Source: Alphaproteobacteria bacterium
GTDB lineage: Bacteria > Pseudomonadota > Alphaproteobacteria > Elsterales > Elsteraceae
NCBI GenBank assembly: GCA_013298565.1
Contig: JAAFIC010000025.1
Location: 1 to 38,586, forward strand
Direction: 5' to 3'
Length of the DNA stretch: 38,586 bases
Positions 31,075 through 38,586 of the stretch are shown here, one piece after another. Below the pieces are notes generated by a model. It was given only the letters and a program-made list of their open reading frames with translations. It had not been told where the DNA came from and searched no databases. The stretch's first letter is position 1. Each line of letters begins with the position of its first letter. The position numbers were made by a program, and so were the translations under genes.

Positions 31075-32400
31075 ATGACCGTGAAACAGCTTTCACTCGT
31101 CACCAGCGCGCTCGCGCTTGGGCTTATGGCCTCTGGCGGGGCCAGTGCCCAATCCAAAAGCCTTACCCTGTGTTGGGCGGCGTGGGATCCGGCGAATGCG
31201 CTGGTTGAAATGTCCAAAGATTTCACTAAAAAAACCGGCATCGACATGAAGTATGAGTTCGTGCCCTGGCCGAACTTCGCCGACCGGATGCTGAACGAGC
31301 TAAATGCGCGCGGTAAACTCTGCGATCTGCTGATTGGCGATAGCCAGTGGATCGGTACGGCGGCGACCGAAAAACACTATGTCGAGCTGACTGATTTTTT
31401 CGCCAAAAACAATATCAGCATGAACGACTTCTTAGAGCCTGCGGTCGAGGGCTATTCGACCTGGCCGAAGAACAGCAAGAAATACTGGGCCTTGCCCGCA
31501 ATGGGTGATGCCGTTGCCTGGACCTACCGGAAAGACTGGTTCAACCGGGCCGACCTGAAGGCAGCCTTCAAGGCAAAATACGGCTACGACCTCGCCCCGC
31601 CCGCCAATTGGACGCAGTTGAAGCAAGTGGCGGAGTTCTTCCAGGGTCGCGAGATCGACGGCAAAAAGGTTTACGGCGCAGCCCTTTACACCGAGCGCGG
31701 CTCGGAAGGCATTACCATGGGCTTTACCTCGGCGTTCTACGCCTGGGGTGCGCGCTACGATAATCCCAATAAGCCCTATGATATGAAGGGCTTTATCAAC
31801 AGCCCTGACGCTGTGGAAGCGCTAACCGCCTATAAGGCGCTGTACGATTGCTGCACACCGCCGGGCCATTCCAACGCCTATATGACCGAAAATCTCGATG
31901 CCTATAAATCCGGTCAAGTGGCGATGCAGATGAACTTCATCGCCTTCTTCCCCGGAATTGCCAAAGATCCGAACGTCGGCGGGGAGAAAACCGGCTTTTT
32001 CTCCAACCCAAACCAGAAAACGGCAGGGGCCACGTTAGGCGGCCAAGGGATTTCGGTTGTCGCTTATTCCGATAAGCAAGACATGGCCAAAGAATATCTG
32101 AAGTGGTTCGCTCAACCGAGCATTCAGAAAACTTGGTGGGATGTCGGCGGTGCGCCTGCCCATAAATCGGTCGTGGATGCGCCCGGCTTTGCTACCAGCA
32201 CGCCCTATGCTCAGGTCTATCTCGACTCGTTGAAGAAAGTGCGGGATTTCTGGCAGGAGCCGAGCTATGCCCAGCTTCTTCAGGCCATGCAGAAGCGCGT
32301 TCACACTTACGTTGTCGCCGGCAGCGGCACCGCACAAGAAGCGCTCGACGGCCTGCTGAAGGATTGGACGGAAGTTTTCAAGGACGACGGTAAACTCTAG
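31075..32400 (+). CDS. ABC extracellular solute-binding protein, family 1 (polyol/glycerol type)
   Basis: A 441-residue periplasmic binding protein of the large CUT1-type family (COG1653), which includes maltose-, sorbitol- and glycerol-binding proteins. The signal peptide ends at about G-A-S-A/Q (residue 25-26). The mature protein begins L-T-L-C-W-A-A-W-D-P-A-N-A-L and has D-L-L-I-G-D-S-Q-W-I-G (about 85-95), W-A-L-P-A-M-G-D-A-V-A-W-T-Y-R and K-S-G-Q-V-A-M-Q-M-N-F, typical contact and hinge segments. The ATG at 31075 has GGGAGG about 9 bases upstream. It is followed by a strong stem-loop and then the permease genes. With dhaL/dhaK in the same operon the ligand is probably a small polyol or ketose; no residue here proves it. 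Confidence 0.92.
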   Translation: MTVKQLSLVTSALALGLMASGGASAQSKSLTLCWAAWDPANALVEMSKDFTKKTGIDMKYEFVPWPNFADRMLNELNARGKLCDLLIGDSQWIGTAATEKHYVELTDFFAKNNISMNDFLEPAVEGYSTWPKNSKKYWALPAMGDAVAWTYRKDWFNRADLKAAFKAKYGYDLAPPANWTQLKQVAEFFQGREIDGKKVYGAALYTERGSEGITMGFTSAFYAWGARYDNPNKPYDMKGFINSPDAVEALTAYKALYDCCTPPGHSNAYMTENLDAYKSGQVAMQMNFIAFFPGIAKDPNVGGEKTGFFSNPNQKTAGATLGGQGISVVAYSDKQDMAKEYLKWFAQPSIQKTWWDVGGAPAHKSVVDAPGFATSTPYAQVYLDSLKKVRDFWQEPSYAQLLQAMQKRVHTYVVAGSGTAQEALDGLLKDWTEVFKDDGKL

Positions 32401-32446
32401 GGGGGAAACCCTCAAGGAGCCTTTGCTGCACCAACGTCTCACCCTG

Positions 32447-32477
32447 GGGGGTGGGGTTCGCCCTACCCCCGCTTTTT
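32447..32477 (+). terminator. Attenuator-like hairpin with T-run after the binding-protein gene
   Basis: GGGGGT-GGG (32447-32455) pairs with CCC-T-ACCCCC (32461-32470), leaving a TTCG-containing loop and a bulged T, and is followed by TTTTT (32473-32477). As the permease genes depend on transcription from upstream, it is best read as a partial terminator that keeps binding protein in excess. The rest of 32401-32505 has no gene. Confidence 0.7.
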
Positions 32478-32505
32478 CCGCGCTCCGATTCCGTGAGGCT
32501 CCGCG

Positions 32506-33408
32506 ATGCTTCGCTCCGCAACGCCGCTGCGGGGGATGACCGACCGAACGCTTGCTTGGTTGTTTATCGGCCCAACGATCCTTCTGTTGCTGGCCTTCAA
32601 CCTGTTCCCGTTGATTTGGACGATTATCCTCTCCTTCACCAACTACCGCGCTAATCGCCCCAGTGCCGCGATTTCGGGAGTTGGTTTCGATAATTATTCC
32701 CGGCTGATGAACGACGAGGCCGTGTGGGGCTATTTGCAATCCACCGCGCATTTCGTCGTCGGCTCGATCGTGCTGCAAGTCGCGTTAGGGTTTGCGTTGG
32801 CGCTGCTGATCGACAAGAAATTCCGGGGCCATAGCTTTTGGACAACGGCGATTCTCATGCCAATTATGCTGTCGCCTGCCGTTGTTGGCACGTTCTGGAC
32901 GTATTTCTTCCAGCCGCAATATGGGATTTTTAACTACATCATCATATTCTTTTCCGGCGTTGAAAATTTCACCATGCTCGGTAATGTTAATTTAGCCCCT
33001 TGGGCGATTATTCTGGTCGATACCTGGATGTGGACGCCGTATGTGATGCTGCTGCTGCTGGCCGGGTTACGCTCTATACCGCCTTATATTTACGAGGCGG
33101 CAGAAATTGATCGTGCCTCCGGGTTTCGGCTGTTTTTCCGCATTACCCTGCCGATGGTCATGCCCTTTCTCGTGCTGGCGGTGCTGTTTCGGCTGATCGA
33201 GAATTTCAAAATGTTCGATCTGGTCAATCAATTGACCAACGGCGGCCCAGGCTCTGCCACCGAGCTTGCCTCGATCAACTTAAAACGGCAGGCGTTTGAA
33301 ATGTGGCGCACCGGCTATAGCTCCGCCTTCGCCATGCTGCTGTTCGTTTCGATTTATGGGCTGTCGAACATCGTCGTGCGGTATCTGGAGAAGGTGAAGC
33401 AACGATGA
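32506..33408 (+). CDS. CUT1-type ABC permease, subunit 1
   Basis: A 300-residue inner-membrane permease of the MalF/UgpA group with six predicted helices. The first is L-A-W-L-F-I-G-P-T-I-L-L-L-L-A-F. The cytoplasmic EAA loop reads E-A-A-E-I-D-R-A-S-G-F-R-L-F-F-R-I-T-L-P (about 197-216), the contact to the ATPases. F-D-L-V-N-Q-L-T-N-G-G-P-G follows, as in glycerol and sugar permeases. The start at 32506 has GTGAGG 7 bases upstream; an ATG at 32536 is possible but has poor spacing. The next permease overlaps it by four bases. It forms the channel with that protein. Confidence 0.93.
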   Translation: MLRSATPLRGMTDRTLAWLFIGPTILLLLAFNLFPLIWTIILSFTNYRANRPSAAISGVGFDNYSRLMNDEAVWGYLQSTAHFVVGSIVLQVALGFALALLIDKKFRGHSFWTTAILMPIMLSPAVVGTFWTYFFQPQYGIFNYIIIFFSGVENFTMLGNVNLAPWAIILVDTWMWTPYVMLLLLAGLRSIPPYIYEAAEIDRASGFRLFFRITLPMVMPFLVLAVLFRLIENFKMFDLVNQLTNGGPGSATELASINLKRQAFEMWRTGYSSAFAMLLFVSIYGLSNIVVRYLEKVKQR

Positions 33409-34376
33409 GCTGGCCCCTAAAACCTATGCCCCTCACACCCGTGCCCGGCCCACTGGAGCCACGCCCCTGGACCCGGCGGATCGCAGGAATGCTGGTGATA
33501 GCCTATGCGCTCATCAGCCTCATTCCGCTCGCTTGGATCGTTCTCACCAGCTTCCGCACGCCCGAAGACGCCATTTCCTACCCGCCGAAGGTGCTGGCGG
33601 AGCCTTCCTTGGTTGGCTACGTCAACCTCTTCACGACCCGCACGCGCGTAACCCCGGAGCAAATGGCGGCAGCCCCACCCGCGCAGAGTTGGTACGAATC
33701 CCTAATTCGCGACCAGGGCATGTTGATGGCCGGGCCGTCGCGGTTTTTCGACCGTTATGTGAACTCGCTGATCGTCGGCTTCGGTTCGACGTTTCTGGCG
33801 ATTGTGCTCGGCACGATGACCGCCTACGCCCTGTCGCGGTTCAAAGTGCCGGGTAAGAACGATCTGCTGTTCTTCATTCTCTCCACGCGCATGATGCCGC
33901 CCATCGCTATCGCCATTCCCGTGTTTCTAATGTACCGAGAAGTGGGGCTGAACGACACCTACCTGGGGCTAACGCTGCTCTACACCGTCGTCAACCTGTC
34001 GCTATCGGTCTGGCTGCTGAAGGGGTTTATGGACGAAATCCCGCGTGAATACGAAGAGGCGGCGATGGTGGATGGCTATAGCCGCTTCCAAGCCTTTATC
34101 AAAATCGTCCTGCCGCAAGCCGCCACGGGCATCGCCACCACGTCTATTTTCTGCCTGATTTTCGCTTGGAACGAGTATGCCTTCGCGCTGCTGCTCACCA
34201 GTGGCAACGCGCAAACTGCTCCGCCCTTCATTCCCACGATCATCGGGGAAGGCGGGCTGGATTGGGCCGCGATGGCCGCCGGAACCACGCTGTTTCTGCT
34301 GCCCGTGCTGGTGTTCACTGTCTTACTCCGCAAGCACTTACTGCGCGGCATTACCTTTGGAGCAATCCGTAAATGA
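33405..34376 (+). CDS. CUT1-type ABC permease, subunit 2
   Basis: A 323-residue permease of the MalG/UgpE group. A Pro-rich cytoplasmic start (about 1-25) is followed by six predicted helices. A periplasmic insert, F-T-T-R-T-R-V-T-P-E-Q-M-A-A-A-P-P (about 70-90), lies after helix 1. The EAA loop is Y-E-E-A-A-M-V-D-G-Y-S-R-F-Q-A-F-I-K-I-V-L-P (about 210-231). The gene overlaps permease 1 (ATGA at 33405) and is overlapped by the small membrane gene (ATGA at 34373), so three products are translated in a chain. Confidence 0.93.
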   Translation: MSWPLKPMPLTPVPGPLEPRPWTRRIAGMLVIAYALISLIPLAWIVLTSFRTPEDAISYPPKVLAEPSLVGYVNLFTTRTRVTPEQMAAAPPAQSWYESLIRDQGMLMAGPSRFFDRYVNSLIVGFGSTFLAIVLGTMTAYALSRFKVPGKNDLLFFILSTRMMPPIAIAIPVFLMYREVGLNDTYLGLTLLYTVVNLSLSVWLLKGFMDEIPREYEEAAMVDGYSRFQAFIKIVLPQAATGIATTSIFCLIFAWNEYAFALLLTSGNAQTAPPFIPTIIGEGGLDWAAMAAGTTLFLLPVLVFTVLLRKHLLRGITFGAIRK

Positions 34377-34570
34377 CGCGCCCCGTTCCGCAACCGCCCC
34401 AGCAACGGCTATTTTCCCGCCGCCGGGTGGAGCGCACCGCCCTCGCGCTCATCGGCCTGGGGCTGCTGATGATGGCACAGCCGTTTTTTATGGTGCTGTT
34501 CACCTATTCGCTGCTGGTGACATTGATTGGAACCGTTGGGTTCGCCCTCTCAAACTATCTGCCGGAGTAG
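34373..34570 (+). CDS. Small membrane protein in the transporter operon
   Basis: A 65-residue protein with a Pro/Arg-rich N-terminal tail (about 1-22) and one long or two short hydrophobic helices (about 23-60: T-A-L-A-L-I-G-L-G-L-L-M-M-A-Q-P-F-F-M-V-L-F-T-Y-S-L-L-V-T-L). It sits between the permease and ATPase genes, overlapping the former by four bases. The rhizobial glycerol ABC operon glpPQUV-ST also carries a small membrane protein (GlpU) of unknown role among its transporter genes, and this may be an analogue, although sequence identity is not shown. The in-operon position and coupling make it very likely real. It could stabilise or tune the channel. Confidence 0.75.
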   Translation: MTRPVPQPPQQRLFSRRRVERTALALIGLGLLMMAQPFFMVLFTYSLLVTLIGTVGFALSNYLPE

Positions 34571-34575
34571 GCGCT

Positions 34576-35679
34576 ATGACGGCTATCGCGTTAAAATCGT
34601 TACGGCGGGCGTTTGGCAGCTTCGTTGCAGTGAAAGATATAGACCTTACGATTGAGGACGGTAAATTCGTTGTGCTGCTCGGCCCGTCCGGCTGCGGTAA
34701 AACCACGACACTGCGGATGATCGCTGGGCTTGAGATGCCCTCCGCCGGGCAAATCTTGCTCGATAGCGCGGATGTCACCTATGTCCGCCCGCGCGACCGC
34801 GATATTGCGATGGTGTTCCAACTTTTCGCGCTCTACCCCCATATGACCGTGCGGGAGAACCTCGCCTTTCCGCTGGAAAACGAGCGGCTGAAACGGGCGG
34901 AGATTGAGCGGCGTATTGCCGACACGACGGCAATGCTTCGGATCGACCATCTCCTCAACAGCCGCACCGGCGGCCTGTCGGGCGGCGACCGTCAGCGCGT
35001 AGCCTTGGGCCGGGCCATTGTGCGCCAACCGAAGGCGTTTTTGATGGATGAGCCGCTCGGCACCCTTGATGCGGAGTTCCGCGAGCTGATGTGCATCGAG
35101 TTGCGTAAGCTGCACAATCGCCTTCGCACGACCACGGTGTTCGTCACGCACGATCAGGACGAGGCTATGGCCCTCGCCGATCATATCGTTGTGATGAAGG
35201 ACGGTGAAATACAACAGTCAGACACGCCAGAGGGTATCTACACCTTCCCCGCAACTATGTTCGTGGCGAACTTTATCGGTCGCCCGCCGATGAATTTTCT
35301 AACGGTCGAAGGGGCGGTTCAAGCTGGGGCAACAGACGTGCAGGTTGCGGGGCAGGCGGTGAAAATCCCAACACTCCGTGGGAGTGCGGCCCGCGCCGTT
35401 ATCGGTATTCGGCCCAGTCAGCTTAGAGTAAGCGATACGGGCACGCTCGCGGGTAAGATCGTCGCGGCTGAGTTCTTCGGCTCCCACCAAATCGCAACCC
35501 TTACCACCGACGCCGGGACCGTGAAGGTTGAGACCGACCGCAACGCCCGGCTGACCCCAGGGCAAACCCTGCGCCTTCGCCTAGAGACGGAGCGCATCGT
35601 GCTTTTCGATGCCGAGAGCGAAAAGCTGCTTGCCAGCGATACGAGTTTAGCCCGCGCGTTTGGAGGGTATCATGGCTAG
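34576..35679 (+). CDS. CUT1-type ABC ATPase 1 (glycerol/UgpC-like)
   Basis: A 367-residue ATPase starting at ATG 34576; longer frames upstream lie inside the permease gene. Walker A is G-P-S-G-C-G-K-T-T (36-44), the Q-loop is V-F-Q (80-82), the signature L-S-G-G-D-R-Q (134-140), Walker B F-L-M-D-E-P (155-160) and the switch His192. The D-loop L-G-T-L-D-A-E-F-R-E differs from the usual S-N-L-D-A-K-L-R, as seen in one ATPase of glycerol-type systems. A TOBE-like C-terminal domain (about 240-360) follows. It overlaps the next ATPase gene by eight bases. Having two distinct ATPases suggests a heterodimer rather than the homodimer of maltose-type systems. Confidence 0.92.
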   Translation: MTAIALKSLRRAFGSFVAVKDIDLTIEDGKFVVLLGPSGCGKTTTLRMIAGLEMPSAGQILLDSADVTYVRPRDRDIAMVFQLFALYPHMTVRENLAFPLENERLKRAEIERRIADTTAMLRIDHLLNSRTGGLSGGDRQRVALGRAIVRQPKAFLMDEPLGTLDAEFRELMCIELRKLHNRLRTTTVFVTHDQDEAMALADHIVVMKDGEIQQSDTPEGIYTFPATMFVANFIGRPPMNFLTVEGAVQAGATDVQVAGQAVKIPTLRGSAARAVIGIRPSQLRVSDTGTLAGKIVAAEFFGSHQIATLTTDAGTVKVETDRNARLTPGQTLRLRLETERIVLFDAESEKLLASDTSLARAFGGYHG

Positions 35680-36700
35680 CCTTACCTTTGCCGCCGTCAC
35701 CAAATCTTTCGGCCCCGTGCGCGCGGTCGATGGACTGGATCTGTCCATCCGGGATGGAGAATTCTTCGTTATCCTCGGCCCGAGCGGCGCGGGCAAGACC
35801 ACCAGCCTGCGCCTGCTGGCCGGGCTTGAAACCCCCGATCACGGCAAGATATTTATGGATGGAAGGGATGTAACCGGCCTTCACCCTGCCGCCCGCGATG
35901 TCGCCTTTGTTTTTCAGCAATACTCGCTCTATCCGCACTTGAGCGTGCGCGACAATATCGCCTTCCCCCTCCGCGCCCCTGGTCGCCGCCTGCCGGAAAC
36001 AGAGATTGCCGTTAAAGTTGCCGAAGTCGCGGCCCTGCTCCATATCGAGAGTAAACTGGATAGCAAAGCGACTACTTTGTCAGGGGGCGAGATGCAGCGG
36101 GTTGCCATTGGCCGCGCGCTGGTCCGCCAGCCTCAGTTATTTTTGATGGACGAGCCGCTATCATCGCTTGATGCCAAACTGCGTGAAGAGCTGCGAGTGG
36201 AGTTGAAACGCCTGCAACGCCGCCTCGGCACAACCCTAGTCTATGTCACCCACGATCAAGTAGAGGCACTCACGCTAGCCGACCGGATTGCCGTGATGGA
36301 AGCCGGGCGGATTGGCCAAATCGGCACACCGGAGCACATCTACGACCGCCCGGAGACGCTCGCCGTTGCCCGGCGTTTAGGCTCACCGCCGATGAACATT
36401 CTCACCCCAGCCGTGCTGGGGCCAGACAGCAGCCACGTGCCCGCCGCAACGGCCCATGTGGCGATCCGGCCCGAAGACGTGCGCGTGAGCGTCGATGCCC
36501 TCACCCCAGCGGGGCAAGTCTTCCGAGCCATCGAACACTCCCTCGTTACCCGGATTCTGGTGGCCGAACAGGGCGATTTAGAAGTGCGCGCGCTGGTGCG
36601 CGCGGACCAACCAATTCTCCCTGGTCAGGACATAGGCATCACCTTCCCACTGGCGCACTGCCAGTTCTTCGACCGCAGCGGCAACCGCATTTCTGCTTAA
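35672..36700 (+). CDS. CUT1-type ABC ATPase 2
   Basis: A 342-residue ATPase. The ATG at 35672 has GGAGG 5 bases upstream and lies inside the end of the first ATPase gene. Walker A is G-P-S-G-A-G-K-T-T (36-44), the signature L-S-G-G-E-M-Q (136-142) and Walker B L-F-L-M-D-E-P (156-162), with a canonical D-loop S-S-L-D-A-K-L-R. A TOBE-like C-terminal domain (about 245-340) is present. All catalytic motifs are intact, so both ATPases appear active. It completes the transporter of the dhaL-dhaK operon. Confidence 0.92.
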   Translation: MASLTFAAVTKSFGPVRAVDGLDLSIRDGEFFVILGPSGAGKTTSLRLLAGLETPDHGKIFMDGRDVTGLHPAARDVAFVFQQYSLYPHLSVRDNIAFPLRAPGRRLPETEIAVKVAEVAALLHIESKLDSKATTLSGGEMQRVAIGRALVRQPQLFLMDEPLSSLDAKLREELRVELKRLQRRLGTTLVYVTHDQVEALTLADRIAVMEAGRIGQIGTPEHIYDRPETLAVARRLGSPPMNILTPAVLGPDSSHVPAATAHVAIRPEDVRVSVDALTPAGQVFRAIEHSLVTRILVAEQGDLEVRALVRADQPILPGQDIGITFPLAHCQFFDRSGNRISA

Positions 36701-36731
36701 CCGAACAAGAATAATTCATGAGGAAACGACC

Positions 36732-37394
36732 ATGAAAACAGACTTTGTTCTACAGTGTATTTTAGCGCTTCAACAGGCTATCGAGACCCATCAAGCCGAC
36801 ATCGAGTCCCTGGACCGGGAGATCGGCGACGGCGACCATTTGATCAATATTCGGCGCGGCTGCACCGTGGTTGTGGCGATGATCGAAGATCTGCGGCCCC
36901 TCCCCCCCCACGAAGCGTTTACCCGTATCGGCAAAAAGCTGCTCTCCAGCATCGGCGGGGCGTCCGGTCCGCTGATTGCCAGCTTCTTTCTAGCGATGGG
37001 CGACAGTTTACGCGCCAGCGAGCAAGAGACGATCACCGCCACCAATTTTTCCCCCGCCTTCTCTGCCGGGGTCGAGGCGATTTGCCTGCGCGGCAAAGCC
37101 AGTTTGGGGGAAAAAACCATGCTGGATGTGCTGATCCCCGTGGCAAAAACCTTCGCGGGCCTTGCAGGACAAGCCGATACGCCCGCCATCTGCCACGCCT
37201 TACGCGCTGAAGCCCTCAAAGGGATGCTGAGCACGAAGGATATGCTGGCAACCAAAGGCCGCGCCGCCTTCCTGGGGGAACGCGCCATCGGCCACATTGA
37301 TCCCGGTGCCAAATCCTGCCAAGTCGCCATAACGGCGATTTGTGATACGGTTGAACAGGCTATCGGCGCGTCCACGACCACCGCAGTTGCCTAG
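36732..37394 (+). CDS. dhaL: Dihydroxyacetone kinase-type L subunit
   Basis: A 220-residue nucleotide-binding subunit of dihydroxyacetone-type kinases. The Mg-ADP/ATP-binding acidic cluster is L-D-R-E-I-G-D-G-D-H (Asp28, Asp33, Asp35). S-S-I-G-G-A-S-G-P-L (about 72-81), G-E-K-T-M-L-D-V-L-I-P and G-R-A-A-F-L-G-E-R-A-I-G-H-I-D-P-G-A near the C-terminus are all family hallmarks. The ATG at 36732 has GAGGAAA upstream. In enterobacteria DhaL keeps a bound ADP that is re-phosphorylated by the PTS protein DhaM, but no dhaM is in this window. Together with DhaK it may phosphorylate dihydroxyacetone or a tetrulose such as erythrulose. An 8-C run occurs near 36902-36909. Confidence 0.92.
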   Translation: MKTDFVLQCILALQQAIETHQADIESLDREIGDGDHLINIRRGCTVVVAMIEDLRPLPPHEAFTRIGKKLLSSIGGASGPLIASFFLAMGDSLRASEQETITATNFSPAFSAGVEAICLRGKASLGEKTMLDVLIPVAKTFAGLAGQADTPAICHALRAEALKGMLSTKDMLATKGRAAFLGERAIGHIDPGAKSCQVAITAICDTVEQAIGASTTTAVA

Positions 37395-37407
37395 GGAGCC
37401 AGAAAAC

Positions 37408-38397
37408 ATGAAAAAATTTCTAAACAGCACCGATAGTTTAATTGCCGAAAGCGTCGCCGGCCTCGTGCGCGCCCATCCCGATCTCGTTACCGCCTCCTTC
37501 GAGCCGACCTTCGTCAGCCGCAAAACGCCTGCGACCGCGAAAGTCGGTCTCATTTCAGGCGGCGGCTCTGGCCATGAGCCGTTGCACTGCGGCTTTATCG
37601 GCAGGGGTATGTTGGATGCGGCCTGCGTTGGGCAAGTCTTCACGTCTCCAACCCCCGATCAAATGATCGCAGCGGCGGAAGCGGTGGATACGGGCAAGGG
37701 CATTCTGTTCATCGTAAAAAATTACGCGGGCGACAGCATCAATTTCCAGATGGCGAGCGAGATGCTCGAAATCGAGAATAAAATGGTCATGGTTGATGAC
37801 GACGTGGCGGTGGAAAGCTCCACCTTCTCGGTCGGACGGCGCGGGGTTGCGGGGACCACCATCGTCGAAAAAATCGTCGGGGCCGCCGCCGAAGAAGGCC
37901 GTGATTTAACCGAGTGCAAAGCGATTGCCGATCACGTCAACAAACATTGCGCCTCGATGGGCGTCGCCCTCACGTCCTGTATCGTGCCCGCAGCGGGCCG
38001 ACCGACCTTCGATATCGCCGAGGATGAAATCGAGATGGGGGTTGGTATTCATGGCGAGCCGGGTCGCCGTCGCGAAAAATTCAAAGCCGCCGATGCCATC
38101 GTGAGCGATCTGCTGGAGGCGATTCTGGCAGACCTGAAACCGACGCGCGGTGCAGAGGTACTCCTCCACGTCAACGGCTTCGGCGCAACCCCACTGATCG
38201 AGCTTTATCTTCTATTCAACAGCGCCGCGAAAATCCTAGACGCGCGCGGGTTGCATATCGAGCGCTCGCTGGTCGGAAACTACACCACCGCTCTCGAAAT
38301 GGCCGGGGCCTCCCTCACCCTCTGCGTCTTGGATGCGGAAATGAAACGGCTATGGGACGCGCCGGTTCACACGGCAGCCCTGCGCTGGGGGATTTGA
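37408..38397 (+). CDS. dhaK: Dihydroxyacetone kinase-type K (substrate-binding) subunit
   Basis: A 329-residue subunit that binds the ketose covalently and hands it to the phosphate on DhaL. The ATG at 37408 has AGGGAG about 9 bases upstream, just after dhaL. The glycine-rich start G-G-G-S-G-H-E-P carries His56, Asp109 is in N-Y-A-G-D-S-I-N-F and the covalent-bond His215 in G-V-G-I-H-G-E-P-G. These match the known catalytic positions in E. coli DhaK (His56, Asp109, His218). Length is normal. It is the last gene of the operon and is followed by a terminator. The natural substrate could be dihydroxyacetone, glyceraldehyde or a tetrulose; the neighbouring transporter suggests an imported polyol or ketose. 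Confidence 0.94.
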   Translation: MKKFLNSTDSLIAESVAGLVRAHPDLVTASFEPTFVSRKTPATAKVGLISGGGSGHEPLHCGFIGRGMLDAACVGQVFTSPTPDQMIAAAEAVDTGKGILFIVKNYAGDSINFQMASEMLEIENKMVMVDDDVAVESSTFSVGRRGVAGTTIVEKIVGAAAEEGRDLTECKAIADHVNKHCASMGVALTSCIVPAAGRPTFDIAEDEIEMGVGIHGEPGRRREKFKAADAIVSDLLEAILADLKPTRGAEVLLHVNGFGATPLIELYLLFNSAAKILDARGLHIERSLVGNYTTALEMAGASLTLCVLDAEMKRLWDAPVHTAALRWGI

Positions 38398-38431
38398 GAA
38401 GCCTTTAGCGCTGCCTTGACCCTAGCCCCAT

Positions 38432-38469
38432 AACCAAAACCCCCGGCTGTTACCAGTCGGGGGGTTTTT

Positions 38470-38470
<1 letters not shown>
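38432..38470. terminator. Strong rho-independent terminator after dhaK
   Basis: AAAACCCCC (38436-38444) pairs with GGGGG (38459-38464) and the run TTTTTT (38465-38470), with AACC/GGTT extending the stem. The A-run/T-run symmetry makes it work in both directions, so it can also stop readthrough from the tRNA-fMet side. The T-run ends on the tRNA's CCA end. Confidence 0.85.
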
Positions 38471-38546
<76 letters not shown>

Positions 38547-38586
38547 TTTGTCTATTTGTCCTATCGCGCGTTGCGCTACTTGAGGA

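Noticed and set aside
36732-38397. PTS-dependent dihydroxyacetone kinase operon with dhaM
   Set aside because: No PTS phosphotransfer domain or HPr-like sequence is found in the window after dhaK; a terminator and a tRNA follow directly.

Overview
The window comes from a GC-rich, probably alphaproteobacterial chromosome. The evidence is the type of initiator and arginine tRNAs, the layout of the sugar ABC operons, a non-phosphorylating L-fucose pathway, and a transglutaminase / ATP-grasp / alpha-E cluster common in that class. A member of the Rhodospirillales would fit, but the sequence does not settle genus or species.

Left edge to 4140: the right-hand end of an integrated mobile element. 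It holds the C-terminal part of an IS5-type transposase and a small divergent gene pair (an unknown 122-residue protein and a 55-residue ribbon-helix-helix protein) around a shared control region. A RhuM-family protein with an AT-rich second half and a leftward phage-type tyrosine integrase follow. The element ends exactly at the 3' half of a tRNA-Arg(CCG) gene (4093-4140), which is best read as an attachment site. The intact tRNA copy should lie at the other end of the element, left of this window.

4174-14424: a complete oxidative L-fucose catabolic regulon. Leftward genes encode an L-rhamnose/L-fucose mutarotase, an L-fucono-lactonase-type amidohydrolase, an aldo/keto sugar dehydrogenase, a ribose-type ABC transporter, an FAH-family diketo-acid hydrolase, a 2-keto-3-deoxy-L-fuconate dehydrogenase and an IclR regulator. 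L-fuconate dehydratase is transcribed divergently. Inferred route: L-fucose -> lactone -> L-fuconate -> 2-keto-3-deoxy-fuconate -> 2,4-diketo acid -> pyruvate + lactate. Palindromes in front of the three transcription units are candidate IclR operators.

14512-21287 (leftward): a three-gene cluster of a transglutaminase-like protein, a fusion of a circularly permuted ATP-grasp ligase with an alpha-E domain, and a large transglutaminase-DUF2126 protein. It looks like an amide/peptide ligation system with no assigned product.

21748-29665 (rightward): a LacI-controlled operon with a second ribose-type ABC transporter, its regulator, a TIM-barrel sugar isomerase/epimerase-like protein and a Gfo/Idh/MocA dehydrogenase. 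Two palindromic operators 130 bp apart precede it. The substrate is unknown. A cluster of three nested palindromes (29683-29853) follows.

29960-38397 (rightward): a second LacI-family regulator, then an ABC transporter of the CUT1/glycerol type (binding protein, two permeases, a tiny membrane protein, two different ATPases) and the dihydroxyacetone-kinase-like pair dhaL-dhaK. This points to uptake and phosphorylation of a short polyol or ketose. The operon ends at a strong terminator that abuts an initiator tRNA gene on the opposite strand (38470-38546).

A recurring design feature is a stable stem-loop right after each of the three solute-binding-protein genes.
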